DNA of 64,000 bases from Iamia majanohamensis (GCF_028532485.1 NZ_CP116942.1:186001-250000), one strand, 5' to 3'. Shown: positions 23,563 through 32,581, counted from the stretch's first letter. Numbers and translations: made by a program. The notes: generated by a model from the letters alone, not told the origin.

Positions 23563-24711
23563 CTAGCCGGGCGCGGGGGGCAGGCCGACGGCCCGGCGGG
23601 CCCGGGCGGCGCCGTCGGCGGCCGCCTCCGGCTCCGGGGCCACCACCGTGACGTGGCCCATCTTGCGCCCGGGCCGGGCCTCGGCCTTGCCGTAGAGGTG
23701 GAGCCGGGCGCCGGGCACGGCGAGCAGGGCGGCCCAGTCGGGCTCGCGCACCCGGCCCTCGTCGAGCCACAGGTCGCCGAGCAGGTTCACCATCACCGCC
23801 GCGGAGTGGGCGGAGGGGTCGGCCAGGGGGAGCCCGCACAGGGCCCGCAGCTGCTGCTCGAACTGGTCGACGGCGCAGCAGTCGAGCGTGGGGTGGCCGC
23901 TGTTGTGGGGGCGGGGGGCGATCTCGTTCACCAGCAGCCGCCCGTCGCACACGAACAGCTCGACCCCGAGCGTGCCCACGTGGCCCAGGGCCTCGGCGAC
24001 CCGCCGGGCCAGGTCCGTCGCCTCGTCCTGCAGGGCGGCCGGGACGCGGGCCGGCACGGTGGAGGTGTCGAGGATGCCGGCGGTGTGGCGGTTCTCGACC
24101 GGCGCGAAGGCCTCCATGGCCCCATCGGGGTCACGGGCCAGCACCACGGACAGCTCGGTGTCGAGGGCCAGGCGCTGCTCGAGCACGGCGGGCACGCCCC
24201 CGATCTCGGCGTGGGCGGCGGCCAGGTCGTCGGGGGTCGCGACCGACGCCTGGCCCCGGCCGTCGTAGCCCAGGCGGGCCGACTTCAGGATCCCGGGGAA
24301 GAGCTCCTCGGGGAGGGCGGCTGCGTCCTCGCCTCCCTCGACGACCGCGAACGGGGCGTGGGCCAGGCCGTGGTCGCGAAGGAACGTCTTCTCGGCGATG
24401 CGGTCCTGGCACACCCGCACCGAGCCGCTGCCCGGGGCCACGACGGTGACCGCCGCCAGGTGGTCGAGGGCGTCGGCGGGCACGTTCTCGAACTCGGTGG
24501 TGACCGCGGCGCAGGCCCGACCCATGCGGTCGAGGGCCTCGCGGTCGTCGTAGGCGGCGACGAGGTGGTGGTCGGCGATGCGGCCGGCCGGGCTCCCCTC
24601 GCCGGGGTCGAGCACCCAGGTCTCGTAGCCCAGGTCCCGGGCCGCGCGGACGAAGTACATGCCGAGCTGGCCGCCGCCCAGGACGCCCACCGCCGCGGGC
24701 GGGAGGATCAC
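23563..24711 (-). CDS. purK: N5-carboxyaminoimidazole ribonucleotide synthase
   Basis: 382 residues. [11 protein letters not shown] near the N-terminus, an ATP-grasp fold ([15 protein letters not shown]) and the metal-site [12 protein letters not shown] identify PurK, which carboxylates AIR with ATP and bicarbonate to N5-CAIR. GTG start overlapping the purE stop by four bases (GTGA), so purE-purK are translationally coupled in the order purE then purK on the minus strand, opposite to the surrounding pur genes. Confidence 0.97.
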   Translation of the reverse strand: MILPPAAVGVLGGGQLGMYFVRAARDLGYETWVLDPGEGSPAGRIADHHLVAAYDDREALDRMGRACAAVTTEFENVPADALDHLAAVTVVAPGSGSVRVCQDRIAEKTFLRDHGLAHAPFAVVEGGEDAAALPEELFPGILKSARLGYDGRGQASVATPDDLAAAHAEIGGVPAVLEQRLALDTELSVVLARDPDGAMEAFAPVENRHTAGILDTSTVPARVPAALQDEATDLARRVAEALGHVGTLGVELFVCDGRLLVNEIAPRPHNSGHPTLDCCAVDQFEQQLRALCGLPLADPSAHSAAVMVNLLGDLWLDEGRVREPDWAALLAVPGARLHLYGKAEARPGRKMGHVTVVAPEPEAAADGAARARRAVGLPPAPG

Positions 24712-25211
24712 GGCGCGGGTGGTGCGGGCGGCAGCTGCATGGCCAGCACCCGCTCGGCCTGGGCGGTGCGGAAGGCCTGGAGCCGCTCGGCCACGGAGGC
24801 ATCGTCGGCAGCGAGCACCGCCGCCGCGAACAGGGCGGCGTTGGCCGCCCCCGCCGGGCCGATGGCGAAGGTGGCGACGGGGATGCCCCGGGGCATCTGC
24901 ACGATCGAGAGCAGCGAGTCCTGCCCCGACAGCGCCGAGGTCCGCACCGGCACGCCGAGCACGGGCACGAGGGTCTTGGACGCCAGCATCCCGGGCAGGT
25001 GGGCGGCCCCGCCGGCGCCGGCGATGATCGCCCGCAGGCCCCGCTCGGCCGCGGTCTCGGCGTAGGAGAACAGCAGGTCCGGCGTGCGGTGGGCCGACAC
25101 CACCCGGGCCTCGTGGGCGATCCCGAGCTCGTCGAGCAGCTCGGTCGCAGGTTCCATGGTCGCCCAGTCGGAGTCCGACCCCATGACGACGCCGACGAGG
25201 GGGGGAGGCAC
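24708..25211 (-). CDS. purE: N5-carboxyaminoimidazole ribonucleotide mutase
   Basis: 167 residues. VVMGSDSDW and VSAHRTPD contain the class I PurE active-site residues, and the alternating hydrophobic core [20 protein letters not shown] is typical. Converts N5-CAIR to CAIR, the substrate of PurC encoded at 27239. Starts at a GTG with a TAGGGT box 8 nt upstream. Class I (bacterial, PurK-dependent) assignment is supported by the coupled purK. Confidence 0.97.
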   Translation of the reverse strand: MPPPLVGVVMGSDSDWATMEPATELLDELGIAHEARVVSAHRTPDLLFSYAETAAERGLRAIIAGAGGAAHLPGMLASKTLVPVLGVPVRTSALSGQDSLLSIVQMPRGIPVATFAIGPAGAANAALFAAAVLAADDASVAERLQAFRTAQAERVLAMQLPPAPPAP

Positions 25212-25219
25212 GGCGCTCG

Positions 25220-25225
25220 ACCCTA
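25220..25225 (-). promoter_or_regulatory. -10 box for leaderless purE-purK transcript
   Basis: TAGGGT on the minus strand, 8 nt from the GTG at 25211. Confidence 0.45.
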
Positions 25226-25299
25226 CCCGACGGCCCGACCCCGCCGACCGGGCCGGCGGTGGTCGGAGCGGCCGGCGCGAGGTCGGCGCGGGGGTCCGC

Positions 25300-25686
25300 T
25301 CAGCCCGGGCGGAGGCGCTTCAGCAGCGAGCGGCGCTCGGGGCGGTCCTGGACCACGGCGTCGATGTCGCGGGCCAGGCCCTTGGGCGTGACCACCACCG
25401 GCCGCCGGCTGTCCTCCCGGCTCTGGCGCCGGGCGTCCTTCTCCAGCTGGCGGATCTCCCGGGGCGTCCGCACCGGCGCGGCGCCGGCGCTGCGGCGGAC
25501 GCCGCCCCGGCCGATGGCGCACTCCACGCACAGCACCGGCTTGCGCGGCCCCCACGGGGCGACCAGGCAGCCGTCGCAGTGCCACCGCCCGCACTGGTGG
25601 CACAGGCGGTCGGCCACCTCGAAGGGGTGCAGGACGCAGGTCTCGTTGCCCTGGGGGGCGGCGGGCGCAGGGAGGGGCGACGACAT
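25300..25686 (-). CDS. small zinc-finger protein
   Basis: 128 residues from the ATG at 25686. A B-box/zinc-ribbon-like cluster at ~14-60 holds Cys/His pairs ([21 protein letters not shown]), enough to bind two zinc ions. The C-terminal half is basic ([29 protein letters not shown]) and probably helical. No transmembrane segment. Similar small zinc-finger proteins in actinobacteria are often fused to membrane domains, but this one is not. Divergent from purB; the 73-bp interval carries the purB promoter. Function unknown. Confidence 0.7.
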   Translation of the reverse strand: MSSPLPAPAAPQGNETCVLHPFEVADRLCHQCGRWHCDGCLVAPWGPRKPVLCVECAIGRGGVRRSAGAAPVRTPREIRQLEKDARRQSREDSRRPVVVTPKGLARDIDAVVQDRPERRSLLKRLRPG

Positions 25687-25747
25687 GGCCCACCCATCGG
25701 CGGTGGCGGCCCGCCCTTGAGGCAGGCCCGGCCTCGGGGGCGGGCGG

Positions 25748-25753
25748 TACCAT
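25748..25753 (+). promoter_or_regulatory. -10 box for leaderless purB
   Basis: TACCAT, 6 nt before the purB GTG. Confidence 0.5.
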
Positions 25754-25759
25754 CGACGG

Positions 25760-27184
25760 GTGACCCCGGCGCCCCCCAACGTCCTGGCCCAGCGCTACGC
25801 CAGCGCCGACATGGTCGACCTGTGGTCGCCCGAGGCCAAGGTCACCCGGGAGCGCCACCTGTGGCTGGCGGTGCTGCGGGCCCAGCGCGACCTGGGCATG
25901 GCGGTGGCCGACGACGTCATCGCCGACTACGAGGCCGTCGTCGACACCGTCGACCTGGCCTCGATCGCAGCGCGCGAGCGCGAGACCCGCCACGACGTGA
26001 AGGCCCGCATCGAGGAGTTCTCCGCCCTGGCCGGCCACGAGGCCATCCACGCCGGCATGACCTCCCGCGACCTCACCGAGAACGTCGAGCAGCTCCAGGT
26101 CCGCGACGGCCTGCGGCTGGTGCGGCGCCGAGCCCTCGCCGTGCTCGCCCGCATGGCGGCCCGGGCCGCCGAGCACGAGGCCCTGGTGATGGCCGGGCGC
26201 AGCCACAACGTGCCGGCCCAGGCCACCACCCTCGGGAAGCGCTTCGCCAACGCCGGCCAGGAGCTCCTCCTCGCCGTGGGCCGCCTCGACGACCTCCTGG
26301 CCCGCTACCCGCTGCGGGGCATCAAGGGCCCGGTCGGCACCCAGCAGGACATGCTCGACCTCCTCGGCGGCGACGACGCGGTCGAGGCCCTCGAGCGGGC
26401 CGTGGCCGACGAGCTGGGCTTCGCCCACGTCCTCGACAACGTGGGCCAGGTCTACCCCCGCTCCCTCGACCTCGACGTCGTCGCCGCCCTGGTGCAGGTC
26501 GCCGCCGGCCCCACCAGCCTGGCCACCACCATCCGCCTCATGGCCGGCCAGGAGCTGGTGACCGAGGGGTTCAAGCCCGGCCAGGTGGGCTCGTCGGCCA
26601 TGCCCCACAAGATGAACACCCGCTCGGCCGAGCGGGTGTGCGGCCTCTCGGCCATCCTCGGCGGCCACCTGGCCATGGTCACCGCCCTGGCCGGCGACCA
26701 GTGGAACGAGGGCGACGTCAGCTGCTCGGTGGTGCGGCGCGTGGCCCTCCCCGACGCGTTCTACGCCCTCGACGGCCTGTGCGAGACGACCCTCACCGTC
26801 CTCGACGAGTTCGGCGCCTTCCCCGCCGTCATCGGGCGCGAGCTCGACCGCTACCTGCCGTTCCTCGCCACCACCAAGGTGCTCATGGCCGCGGTGCGGG
26901 CCGGCGTCGGGCGGGAGCAGGCCCACGAGGCCATCAAGGCCCACGCCGTGGCCGTCGCCCTGGAGATGCGGGAGAAGGGGGCCGAGGGCAACGACCTGCT
27001 CGACCGCCTGGGCGCCGACGAGCGCCTCGGCCTCGGTCCCGACCAGGTCGCCGCCGTGGTGGCCGAGCCCCTCGCCTTCGTGGGCCGGGCCCGGGCCCAG
27101 ACCGGGGCCTTCGTCGCCACCGTCGAGGAGCTGGTGGCCGAGGACCCCGAGGCCGCGGCCTACACCCCCGCCCCCATCCTCTGA
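25760..27184 (+). CDS. purB: adenylosuccinate lyase
   Basis: 474 residues of the fumarase/aspartase superfamily. The signature SSAMPHKMN (~residues 280-288) carries the catalytic Ser, and AGRSHNVPAQATTLGKRF holds the catalytic His region. Cleaves SAICAR to AICAR and adenylosuccinate to AMP, both with release of fumarate, so it serves two steps of the pathway encoded around it. The GTG start has no ribosome-binding site but a TACCAT box 6 nt upstream. purC follows after 54 bp with its own -10 box. Confidence 0.97.
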   Translation: MTPAPPNVLAQRYASADMVDLWSPEAKVTRERHLWLAVLRAQRDLGMAVADDVIADYEAVVDTVDLASIAARERETRHDVKARIEEFSALAGHEAIHAGMTSRDLTENVEQLQVRDGLRLVRRRALAVLARMAARAAEHEALVMAGRSHNVPAQATTLGKRFANAGQELLLAVGRLDDLLARYPLRGIKGPVGTQQDMLDLLGGDDAVEALERAVADELGFAHVLDNVGQVYPRSLDLDVVAALVQVAAGPTSLATTIRLMAGQELVTEGFKPGQVGSSAMPHKMNTRSAERVCGLSAILGGHLAMVTALAGDQWNEGDVSCSVVRRVALPDAFYALDGLCETTLTVLDEFGAFPAVIGRELDRYLPFLATTKVLMAAVRAGVGREQAHEAIKAHAVAVALEMREKGAEGNDLLDRLGADERLGLGPDQVAAVVAEPLAFVGRARAQTGAFVATVEELVAEDPEAAAYTPAPIL

Positions 27185-27225
27185 CCGGGCGCGACCCGGC
27201 GCCGGGCGGGCCCGGGGTGCCCGGG

Positions 27226-27231
27226 TAGGTT
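27226..27231 (+). promoter_or_regulatory. -10 box for leaderless purC
   Basis: TAGGTT, 7 nt before the purC ATG. Confidence 0.5.
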
Positions 27232-27238
27232 CTGGCCG

Positions 27239-28141
27239 ATGGACCAGGTCCTCCTGCCCCACCTCTCGTCCGGCAAGGTCCGCGACATCTACGACGCCGG
27301 CGACGACCGCCTCCTGATGGTCGCCTCCGACCGCCTCTCGGCCTTCGACGTGGTGATGGCCGAGCCCATCCCCGACAAGGGCCGCGTGCTCACCGCCATG
27401 TCGGCGTTCTGGTTCGACCACCTGGCCGACGTGGTGCCCGGCCACCTCATCTCCACCGAGGTCGAGGACCTCCCCGACGGGGCCCGCGACCCCGGGCTGG
27501 CCGGGCGGATCATGCTCTGCCGGCGGGCCGAGATGCTCCCCGTCGAGTGCATCGTCCGGGGCCACCTGGCGGGCTCCGCCTGGAGGGAGTACCGGCGCGA
27601 CGGCACCATGCACGGCACGCCGCTGCCGGAGGGCCTGCGGGAGTCCGACCGGCTGCCCGAGCCCCTGTTCACCCCGTCGACCAAGGCCGAGGTGGGCGAC
27701 CACGACGAGAACGTCTCCTTCGACCGGGCCGTCGACCTGCTCGGCCGGGAGCTGGCCGAGCAGGTCCGCGACGTGTCCCTCGCCCTCTACCGCCGGGGTG
27801 CGGAGTGGGCCGCCGAGCGGGGCATCATCATCGCCGACACCAAGTTCGAGCTCGGCCTGGTGGAGGGCGAGCTGGTCCTCGCCGACGAGGTCCTCACCCC
27901 CGACTCGTCCCGCTTCTGGCCGGCCGACGCCTGGGAGCCGGGCACCACCCCGCCGTCGTTCGACAAGCAGCCCGTCCGCGACCTGCTCGACTCCCTCGAC
28001 TGGGACAAGACCCCGCCCCCGCCGGCCCTCCCCGACGACGTGGTCGCCGCCACCAGCGCCCGCTACCGCGAGGCCTACGAGCGCCTCACCGGCCTCGACC
28101 TCGACGACTGGCCGGGGTCTTCGTCGTCACTCGGTCGCTAG
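27239..28141 (+). CDS. purC: SAICAR synthase
   Basis: 300 residues. LSSGKVRDIY near the N-terminus, SDRLSAFDVVM, the ECIVRGHLAGSAWREY segment and IIADTKFELG are PurC hallmarks. It condenses CAIR and Asp using ATP. The length fits the ~290-300 residue actinobacterial/eukaryote-like form. The last residues after LDLDDWPG (SSSSLGR) are encoded inside a dispersed 190-bp repeat that begins at 28124 and supplies the TAG stop, so the C-terminal tail was probably rewritten when the repeat arrived. Confidence 0.97.
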   Translation: MDQVLLPHLSSGKVRDIYDAGDDRLLMVASDRLSAFDVVMAEPIPDKGRVLTAMSAFWFDHLADVVPGHLISTEVEDLPDGARDPGLAGRIMLCRRAEMLPVECIVRGHLAGSAWREYRRDGTMHGTPLPEGLRESDRLPEPLFTPSTKAEVGDHDENVSFDRAVDLLGRELAEQVRDVSLALYRRGAEWAAERGIIIADTKFELGLVEGELVLADEVLTPDSSRFWPADAWEPGTTPPSFDKQPVRDLLDSLDWDKTPPPPALPDDVVAATSARYREAYERLTGLDLDDWPGSSSSLGR

Positions 28142-28313
28142 CGCTCCCTCCGTTCCGACGAGCTGAGCGTGCGGCCTGCGGCCGTCGCCGAGGGATCCCG
28201 GCGGGTGGCGGCTCGTCCCTCGCAGCCACCCGCCTCTCCCGGGGGAGACCCCCGGACCCCCAGCGGCAGAGCCGGCCCTCGGGGTTGGCGTGCGCGCTCT
28301 CGTCTCTGGTCGG
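28124..28313 (+). repeat. ~190-bp dispersed repeat, copy 1
   Basis: Aligns along its whole length, roughly 80% identical by eye, with the reverse complement of 39159-39348. It starts inside the 3' end of purC, includes the purC stop codon, and fills most of the 268-bp gap before the next gene. It contains shared blocks such as GGATCCCGGC and CCCCCAGCGGCAGAGCCGGCC. No transposase, target duplication or convincing ORF; G/C-rich internal pairing is possible. The rest of the gap (28314-28396) is G-rich with no recognised element. Confidence 0.8.
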
Positions 28314-28396
28314 TGCACGAGGCTGCTCCTCCTCGTCCTCAGTGGGTGCGCTTCCCGGCGGGGCGGGGGCGACGGGGGTGGGTGGGGGGGCGCAGG

Positions 28397-28402
28397 TACC
28401 GT
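28397..28402 (+). promoter_or_regulatory. -10 box for leaderless 113-aa gene
   Basis: TACCGT, 7 nt before the ATG at 28410. Confidence 0.45.
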
Positions 28403-28409
28403 CGGGTCC

Positions 28410-28751
28410 ATGGGGACGCGGGAGGTCGAGCTGCGCCACGAGTGGGGGCACTTCCCGCTCTGGGACCTGGGCACCGGCGACGACATCGACCCCGCCGGGC
28501 TCGGGCTGCCGCCGTCGGTGGTGGAGCGCCTCGAGGCCTGGGCCCGCCGCTGGGAGAGCACCTTCGCCCTCGACGACCCCAGCCACCGCCGGGTCGAGGA
28601 CTTCGTGATCGACGACCTGGGGCGCGACGGTGCCCGGCTCTGGCGGGCCCTGCTCGGGCTGCTGCCCCCGGCCGAGGTCACCGTCACCTACGTGCACGAG
28701 GACGTCCGCTACCGCACGCCCCAGGAGCTGCCGGTCGAGTGGCGCTGGTAG
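28410..28751 (+). CDS. hypothetical protein between purC and purS
   Basis: 113 residues, no family recognised. Soluble, acidic and Trp-rich: an N-terminal HEWGHFPLWDLGTGDDIDP, a helical centre (VVERLEAWARRWESTF), then DFVIDDLGRDGARLWRALLGLLPPAEVTVTYV and a strand-rich end. The leaderless TACCGT-7nt-ATG start and codon bias support it. Placed between purC and purS, 62 bp before purS, so co-expression with purine genes is possible, but nothing in the sequence ties it to the pathway. Confidence 0.7.
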   Translation: MGTREVELRHEWGHFPLWDLGTGDDIDPAGLGLPPSVVERLEAWARRWESTFALDDPSHRRVEDFVIDDLGRDGARLWRALLGLLPPAEVTVTYVHEDVRYRTPQELPVEWRW

Positions 28752-28813
28752 GCGCCCGTCGGGGTGCTCCTGCCGGTGTCGGAGCCGCAGCCGCGGTGTG
28801 CCAGCATGAGCCC

Positions 28814-29068
28814 ATGCGGTTCGACGTGCTGGTCGAGGTGTCCCCCCGGGAGGGTGTGGCCGACCCCCAGGGCCAGACCATCGAGCGGTCGCTGCCGGCG
28901 CTCGGCTTCGGCGGCGTCGCCGGCGTGCGGGTCGGCAAGGCCATCCGCTTCGAGGTCACCTCCGAGAGCGAGGACGCCGCCCGGGCCGAGGTCGAGGACA
29001 TGTGCGCCCGCTTCCTCACCAACCCGGTGATCGAGGACAGCAGCGTCTCGCTCACCGCCCGCCCATGA
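28814..29068 (+). CDS. purS: phosphoribosylformylglycinamidine synthase subunit PurS
   Basis: 84 residues, full length for PurS. MRFDVLVEVSPREGVADPQG and the GxxVGKAIRF pattern (GVRVGKAIRFEV) are characteristic. PurS bridges PurQ and small PurL in the FGAM synthase complex, helping channel ammonia. The ATG lies 6 nt after a CAGCAT box, a weaker version of the leaderless signal used nearby. The stop overlaps the purQ start (ATGA), coupling their translation. Confidence 0.96.
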   Translation: MRFDVLVEVSPREGVADPQGQTIERSLPALGFGGVAGVRVGKAIRFEVTSESEDAARAEVEDMCARFLTNPVIEDSSVSLTARP

Positions 29069-29745
29069 CCACCACCGTCGGGGTGGTGCAGTTCCCTGGG
29101 TCGAACTGCGAGCAGGACGTGATCGAGGCCGTGGGCACCCTGGGCGCCGGCGGCCGGCTCCTGTGGCACGGCGACGCCACCGTGGACGGCGTCGACGCGG
29201 TGGTGATCGCCGGGGGGTTCGCCCACGGCGACTACCTCCGTCCCGGCGCCATCGCCCGGTTCTCCCCGGTCATGGACGCCGTGGCCGACTTCGCCCGGTC
29301 CGGGGGCCCGGTGGTGGGGGTGTGCAACGGCTTCCAGGTGCTGACCGAGGCGGGGATGCTGCCCGGCGCACTGCGCAAGAACGAGGGCCTCCGGTTCCTC
29401 TGCACCACCGTCGAGCTCCGGGTCGAGAGCACCCGGTCGGTCCTCACCTCCAGCACCGAGCAGGGGGCGGTCCTGCGGGTGCCGATCAACCACTTCGAGG
29501 GCGCCTACACCTGCGACACCGAGACCCTCGCCCGCATCGAGGCCGAGGACCAGGTCGTCCTCCGCTACGTCGAGAACCCCAACGGGTCGGTGGCCGACAT
29601 CGCGGGGGTGAGCAACGAGGCCGGCAACGTGGTCGGGCTGATGCCCCACCCCGAGCGGGCGGTCAGCGAGCTGCTCGGCTCGGTCGACGGCGTGCCCCTC
29701 CTGCAGTCGCTCCTCGACCGGGCCGCCGCCGTCGCCCCCCGCTGA
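29065..29745 (+). CDS. purQ: phosphoribosylformylglycinamidine synthase subunit PurQ
   Basis: 226 residues, class I glutamine amidotransferase. TVGVVQFPGSNCEQD opens the protein; nucleophile Cys lies in GVCNGFQVL (~residue 85-93) and the His-Glu pair in LMPHPERAV. Supplies ammonia from glutamine to PurL. The ATG at 29065 is fixed by its four-base overlap with the purS stop; the frame is open upstream but inside purS. purL follows after an intervening gene on the opposite strand. Confidence 0.97.
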   Translation: MTTTVGVVQFPGSNCEQDVIEAVGTLGAGGRLLWHGDATVDGVDAVVIAGGFAHGDYLRPGAIARFSPVMDAVADFARSGGPVVGVCNGFQVLTEAGMLPGALRKNEGLRFLCTTVELRVESTRSVLTSSTEQGAVLRVPINHFEGAYTCDTETLARIEAEDQVVLRYVENPNGSVADIAGVSNEAGNVVGLMPHPERAVSELLGSVDGVPLLQSLLDRAAAVAPR

Positions 29746-29766
29746 GCGACGGCGACCGGGGCGCCG

Positions 29767-30189
29767 CTAGGCGCCGCGGCTGATGCCGGCCCGCTTGAGC
29801 ACGGCGGCGGGGACGCCGGCGTCGCGCCAGACCTTGTAGCTGATGCCCTTGCGGGACCCGTAGGCCGCGGCCTGGGCCACGAACTCGTCCTCGTGGGCGG
29901 ACACGTCGACCACGTTGCGCTTGGCCGCCAGCTCCTCCTCCAGGTCCTTGCGCTCCTGGCGGAGGTTGAGCGCGGAGAGGGCGTCGGCGTCGGCGAGCTC
30001 GGTGTCGATGGCGGCGATGCGCTTCTCGATGCTGGCCGGCGTGCGCTGGCGGCCGCGCTTGGGCTTCGTCGCGGCCAGGGCCTCGAGGTAGTCCGACACG
30101 GCCTTGGCCTGGGCGCGCCCTTCCGCGATGGCGGCCTTGTGCTCATCGCTCATGGTGCGCTTCTTGGTGGCTGTCTTCTTGGGGGGCAT
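29767..30189 (-). CDS. Lys-rich coiled-coil protein of unknown function
   Basis: 140 residues. Starts with a histone-tail-like MPPKKTATKKRTMSDEHK, followed by helices with an AT-hook-like KPKRGRQR (~48-55), a coiled coil (SIEKRIAAIDTELADADALSALNLRQERKDLEEELAA) and a conserved C-terminus (GISYKVWRDAGVPAAVLKRAGI). Proteins of this layout occur widely in actinobacteria without assigned function; DNA binding is plausible from the charge. It interrupts the purQ-purL tract on the opposite strand. The ATG at 30189 is chosen over upstream in-frame codons because the family begins MPPKK. A possible SigF/SigB-like promoter precedes it. Confidence 0.8.
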   Translation of the reverse strand: MPPKKTATKKRTMSDEHKAAIAEGRAQAKAVSDYLEALAATKPKRGRQRTPASIEKRIAAIDTELADADALSALNLRQERKDLEEELAAKRNVVDVSAHEDEFVAQAAAYGSRKGISYKVWRDAGVPAAVLKRAGISRGA

Positions 30190-30201
30190 GGGCACAAGGA
30201 A

Positions 30202-30228
30202 ACACCCCAAAGACCGGGTCAGGCAAAC
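30202..30228 (-). promoter_or_regulatory. possible alternative-sigma (SigF/SigB-like) promoter
   Basis: On the minus strand GTTT (30225-30228), a 17-nt spacer, GGGTGT (30202-30207), resembling the GTTT-N15-17-GGGTA pattern of actinobacterial SigF/SigB. About 12 nt separate it from the ATG at 30189. The local sequence is less G/C-rich than its surroundings. Confidence 0.3.
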
Positions 30229-30351
30229 ACGGTGAAGGCCACGGACGACTAGAGGCAAAGGCGCGCTGTCCTCTTGACCGATGTCGGTCGCTGCCACTTC
30301 AGAGAAGCGCGGAGGTTGCACCGCCGTTCGGAGCGACCCGCAGGGGGCCGG

Positions 30352-30357
30352 TAGCCT
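30352..30357 (+). promoter_or_regulatory. -10 box for leaderless purL
   Basis: TAGCCT, 7 nt before the GTG at 30365. Confidence 0.5.
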
Positions 30358-30364
30358 CGGCCCG

Positions 30365-32581
30365 GTGACCGCTCCCGACGGCCCGCCGATCCACCAGGCC
30401 CTCGGGCTCACCGACACCGAGGCGGCCGACATCGCCGAGATCCTCGGGCGGGAGCCGAACCACCTCGAGCTGGCCATGTACGCGGTGATGTGGTCCGAGC
30501 ACTGCTCCTACAAGTCGTCGCGCATCCACCTGAAGCGGCTGCCGACCGAGGGCGAGGGCGTGCTCGTGGGCCCGGGCGAGAACGCCGGGGTGATGGACGT
30601 GGGCGACGGCATCGCCGCCGCCATCCGCATCGAGAGCCACAACCACCCCTCCTACATCGAGCCCTCGCAGGGGGCAGCGACCGGCGTGGGGGGCATCCTC
30701 CGCGACATCTTCACGATGGGGGCCCGCCCCATCGCCCTCATGGACCCGCTCCGCTTCGGCCCCCTCGACGACGCCCGCAGCCGCTGGGTGGCCGAGGGCG
30801 TGGTGGCCGGCATCTCGTCCTACGGCAACTCCGTGGGCGTGCCCAACGTGGGCGGCGAGGTCGTGTTCGACCCCTGCTACCAGGGCAACCCGCTCGTCAA
30901 CGTGCTCTGCCTCGGCATCCTGCCCACCGAGCGGTTGGTGCTGTCGGCGGCCACCGGCGAGGGCAACCTGGCCGTCCTGCTCGGCTCGGCGACCGGGCGC
31001 GACGGCATCGGCGGCGTGAGCGTGCTGGCCTCGGCCGGCTTCGACGAGGGCAGCGAGGACAAGCGGCCCTCGGTCCAGGTCGGCGACCCCTTCGAGGAGA
31101 AGCGCCTCATCGAGGCCTGCCTCACCCTGCTCGACGCCGGGCTGGTGGTCGGGATCCAGGACCTGGGCGGGGCCGGGCTCACCTGTGCCACCAGCGAGAC
31201 GGCGGCCAACGGGCGCATGGGCATGGACGTCGACGTGTCCGCCGTCCCCCGGCGGGAGGAGGGCATGGAGCCCTTCGAGGTGATGACCAGCGAGTCCCAG
31301 GAGCGGATGCTGGCCATCGTCACCCCCGAGGGCCTCGACGAGGTCCTGCGCCTGTGCGCCCGGTGGGAGGTCGAGGCCTCCGTCATCGGGCGGGTGGTCC
31401 CCGGCGGGCGCCTGCGCATCCTCGACGGCCCCGACGGCGAGGTGCTGGCCGACGTGCCCGCCTCCAGCCTCCACGACGCCGCCCCGCTCTACGACCGGCC
31501 CCGGGCCGCGCCGGCCGAGCGCACGTCGCAGGCCGCCGACGACCCCGGCGCGCCGGACCCGGCCGACTGCACCGCAGCGGTGCGCGACCAGCTGTGCGAC
31601 ACCACGTGGGTCTCGCGCCAGTACGACCACCAGCTGTTCCTCAACACCGTCGAGGCCCCCGGCGGCGACGCCGCCGTGCTCCGCCTGAAGCACCCCACCA
31701 CCGGGGTCGACACCGGCCGGGGCCTGGCCCTCACCACCGACGGCAACCACCTCTGGTGCGCGGTGGACCCGCTGCTCGGCACGACCGCCACGGTCGCCGA
31801 GTCGGTGCTCAACCTGGCCTGCGTCGGGGCCCGGCCCCTGGCCGTCGTCAACTGCCTCAACTTCGGCAACCCCGAGCACCCCGAGGTGATGTGGCAGCTC
31901 TCCGAGGCCGTCGACGGCATGGCCGAGGCGTGCCGGGCCCTGGGCCTGCCGGTCATCGGGGGGAACGTCAGCCTCTACAACGAGACGGCCGGCACCGACA
32001 TCGATCCCACCCCCGTCATCGGCCTGCTCGGCATGGTCGACGACCTGGCCCGGCGGCCACCGGGGGTGGGCCTGGTCGACGGCCACGACCTGCTGGTGCT
32101 GGGCGAGGCCCCGCCCGGCTCCCTCGCCGGGTCCCGGTGGGCCGCCGCCGAGGGCCATCGGGGCGGCACCCTCGACCCCCTCGACCTGGGCGCCGTCACC
32201 CGCGTCGCCGACCTGGTGCGCGGCCTCGTCGCCGACGACGTGCTCTCCGGGGTCCACGACGTGGCCGCCGGGGGCCTGGGCCTGGCCCTGGCCGAGATGG
32301 CGGTGCGCGCCGGCGTGGGCGCCTCCCTCGACGGGGTGGCCGGCCCCGCCGACCTGCTGGCCGAGCGCCCCGGACGCGTCGTGGTCTGCGTGGCGCCCGA
32401 GGACCGGGCCCGGGTGGTGGCCGCGGCCGAGGAGGCGGGCGTGCCCGTCGGCCCGACCGGCACGGCCGGCGGCGACCGCATCGTCGTGGCCGGCCTGGTC
32501 GACCTGGCCCTCGACGAGGCCACCGCCACCTGGCGCGACCGCCTGCCCGCCGCCCTGGACGCCCCGGTGACCTCTGCGTGA
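30365..32581 (+). CDS. purL: phosphoribosylformylglycinamidine synthase subunit PurL (small type)
   Basis: 738 residues, the size of the small PurL that needs separate PurS and PurQ. Contains MWSEHCSYKSSRIHLK, the two AIR-synthase-related halves (first with IESHNHPSYIEP and GATGVGGILRDIFTMGARPIA, second with LNCLNFGNPEHP and IGGNVSLYNE) and the FGAR/ATP sites. Converts FGAR to FGAM with ATP. The GTG at 30365 is preferred because TAGCCT lies 7 nt upstream and known PurL begins shortly before this point; an in-frame ATG at 30281 lies upstream of that -10 box. Confidence 0.97.
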   Translation: MTAPDGPPIHQALGLTDTEAADIAEILGREPNHLELAMYAVMWSEHCSYKSSRIHLKRLPTEGEGVLVGPGENAGVMDVGDGIAAAIRIESHNHPSYIEPSQGAATGVGGILRDIFTMGARPIALMDPLRFGPLDDARSRWVAEGVVAGISSYGNSVGVPNVGGEVVFDPCYQGNPLVNVLCLGILPTERLVLSAATGEGNLAVLLGSATGRDGIGGVSVLASAGFDEGSEDKRPSVQVGDPFEEKRLIEACLTLLDAGLVVGIQDLGGAGLTCATSETAANGRMGMDVDVSAVPRREEGMEPFEVMTSESQERMLAIVTPEGLDEVLRLCARWEVEASVIGRVVPGGRLRILDGPDGEVLADVPASSLHDAAPLYDRPRAAPAERTSQAADDPGAPDPADCTAAVRDQLCDTTWVSRQYDHQLFLNTVEAPGGDAAVLRLKHPTTGVDTGRGLALTTDGNHLWCAVDPLLGTTATVAESVLNLACVGARPLAVVNCLNFGNPEHPEVMWQLSEAVDGMAEACRALGLPVIGGNVSLYNETAGTDIDPTPVIGLLGMVDDLARRPPGVGLVDGHDLLVLGEAPPGSLAGSRWAAAEGHRGGTLDPLDLGAVTRVADLVRGLVADDVLSGVHDVAAGGLGLALAEMAVRAGVGASLDGVAGPADLLAERPGRVVVCVAPEDRARVVAAAEEAGVPVGPTGTAGGDRIVVAGLVDLALDEATATWRDRLPAALDAPVTSA

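Noticed and set aside
22475-25065. Plus-strand frame opposite the flavin oxidoreductase and purK/purE
   Set aside because: Shadow of three well-supported minus-strand genes.
28124-28313. Protein-coding interpretation of the 190-bp repeat
   Set aside because: The two copies share reading frames that look alike only because the DNA is repeated; frames are short, of biased composition and lack start signals.
28142-28409. Riboswitch or purine-responsive leader before the 113-aa gene
   Set aside because: The sequence is explained by the dispersed repeat and a leaderless start; no conserved riboswitch core was recognised.
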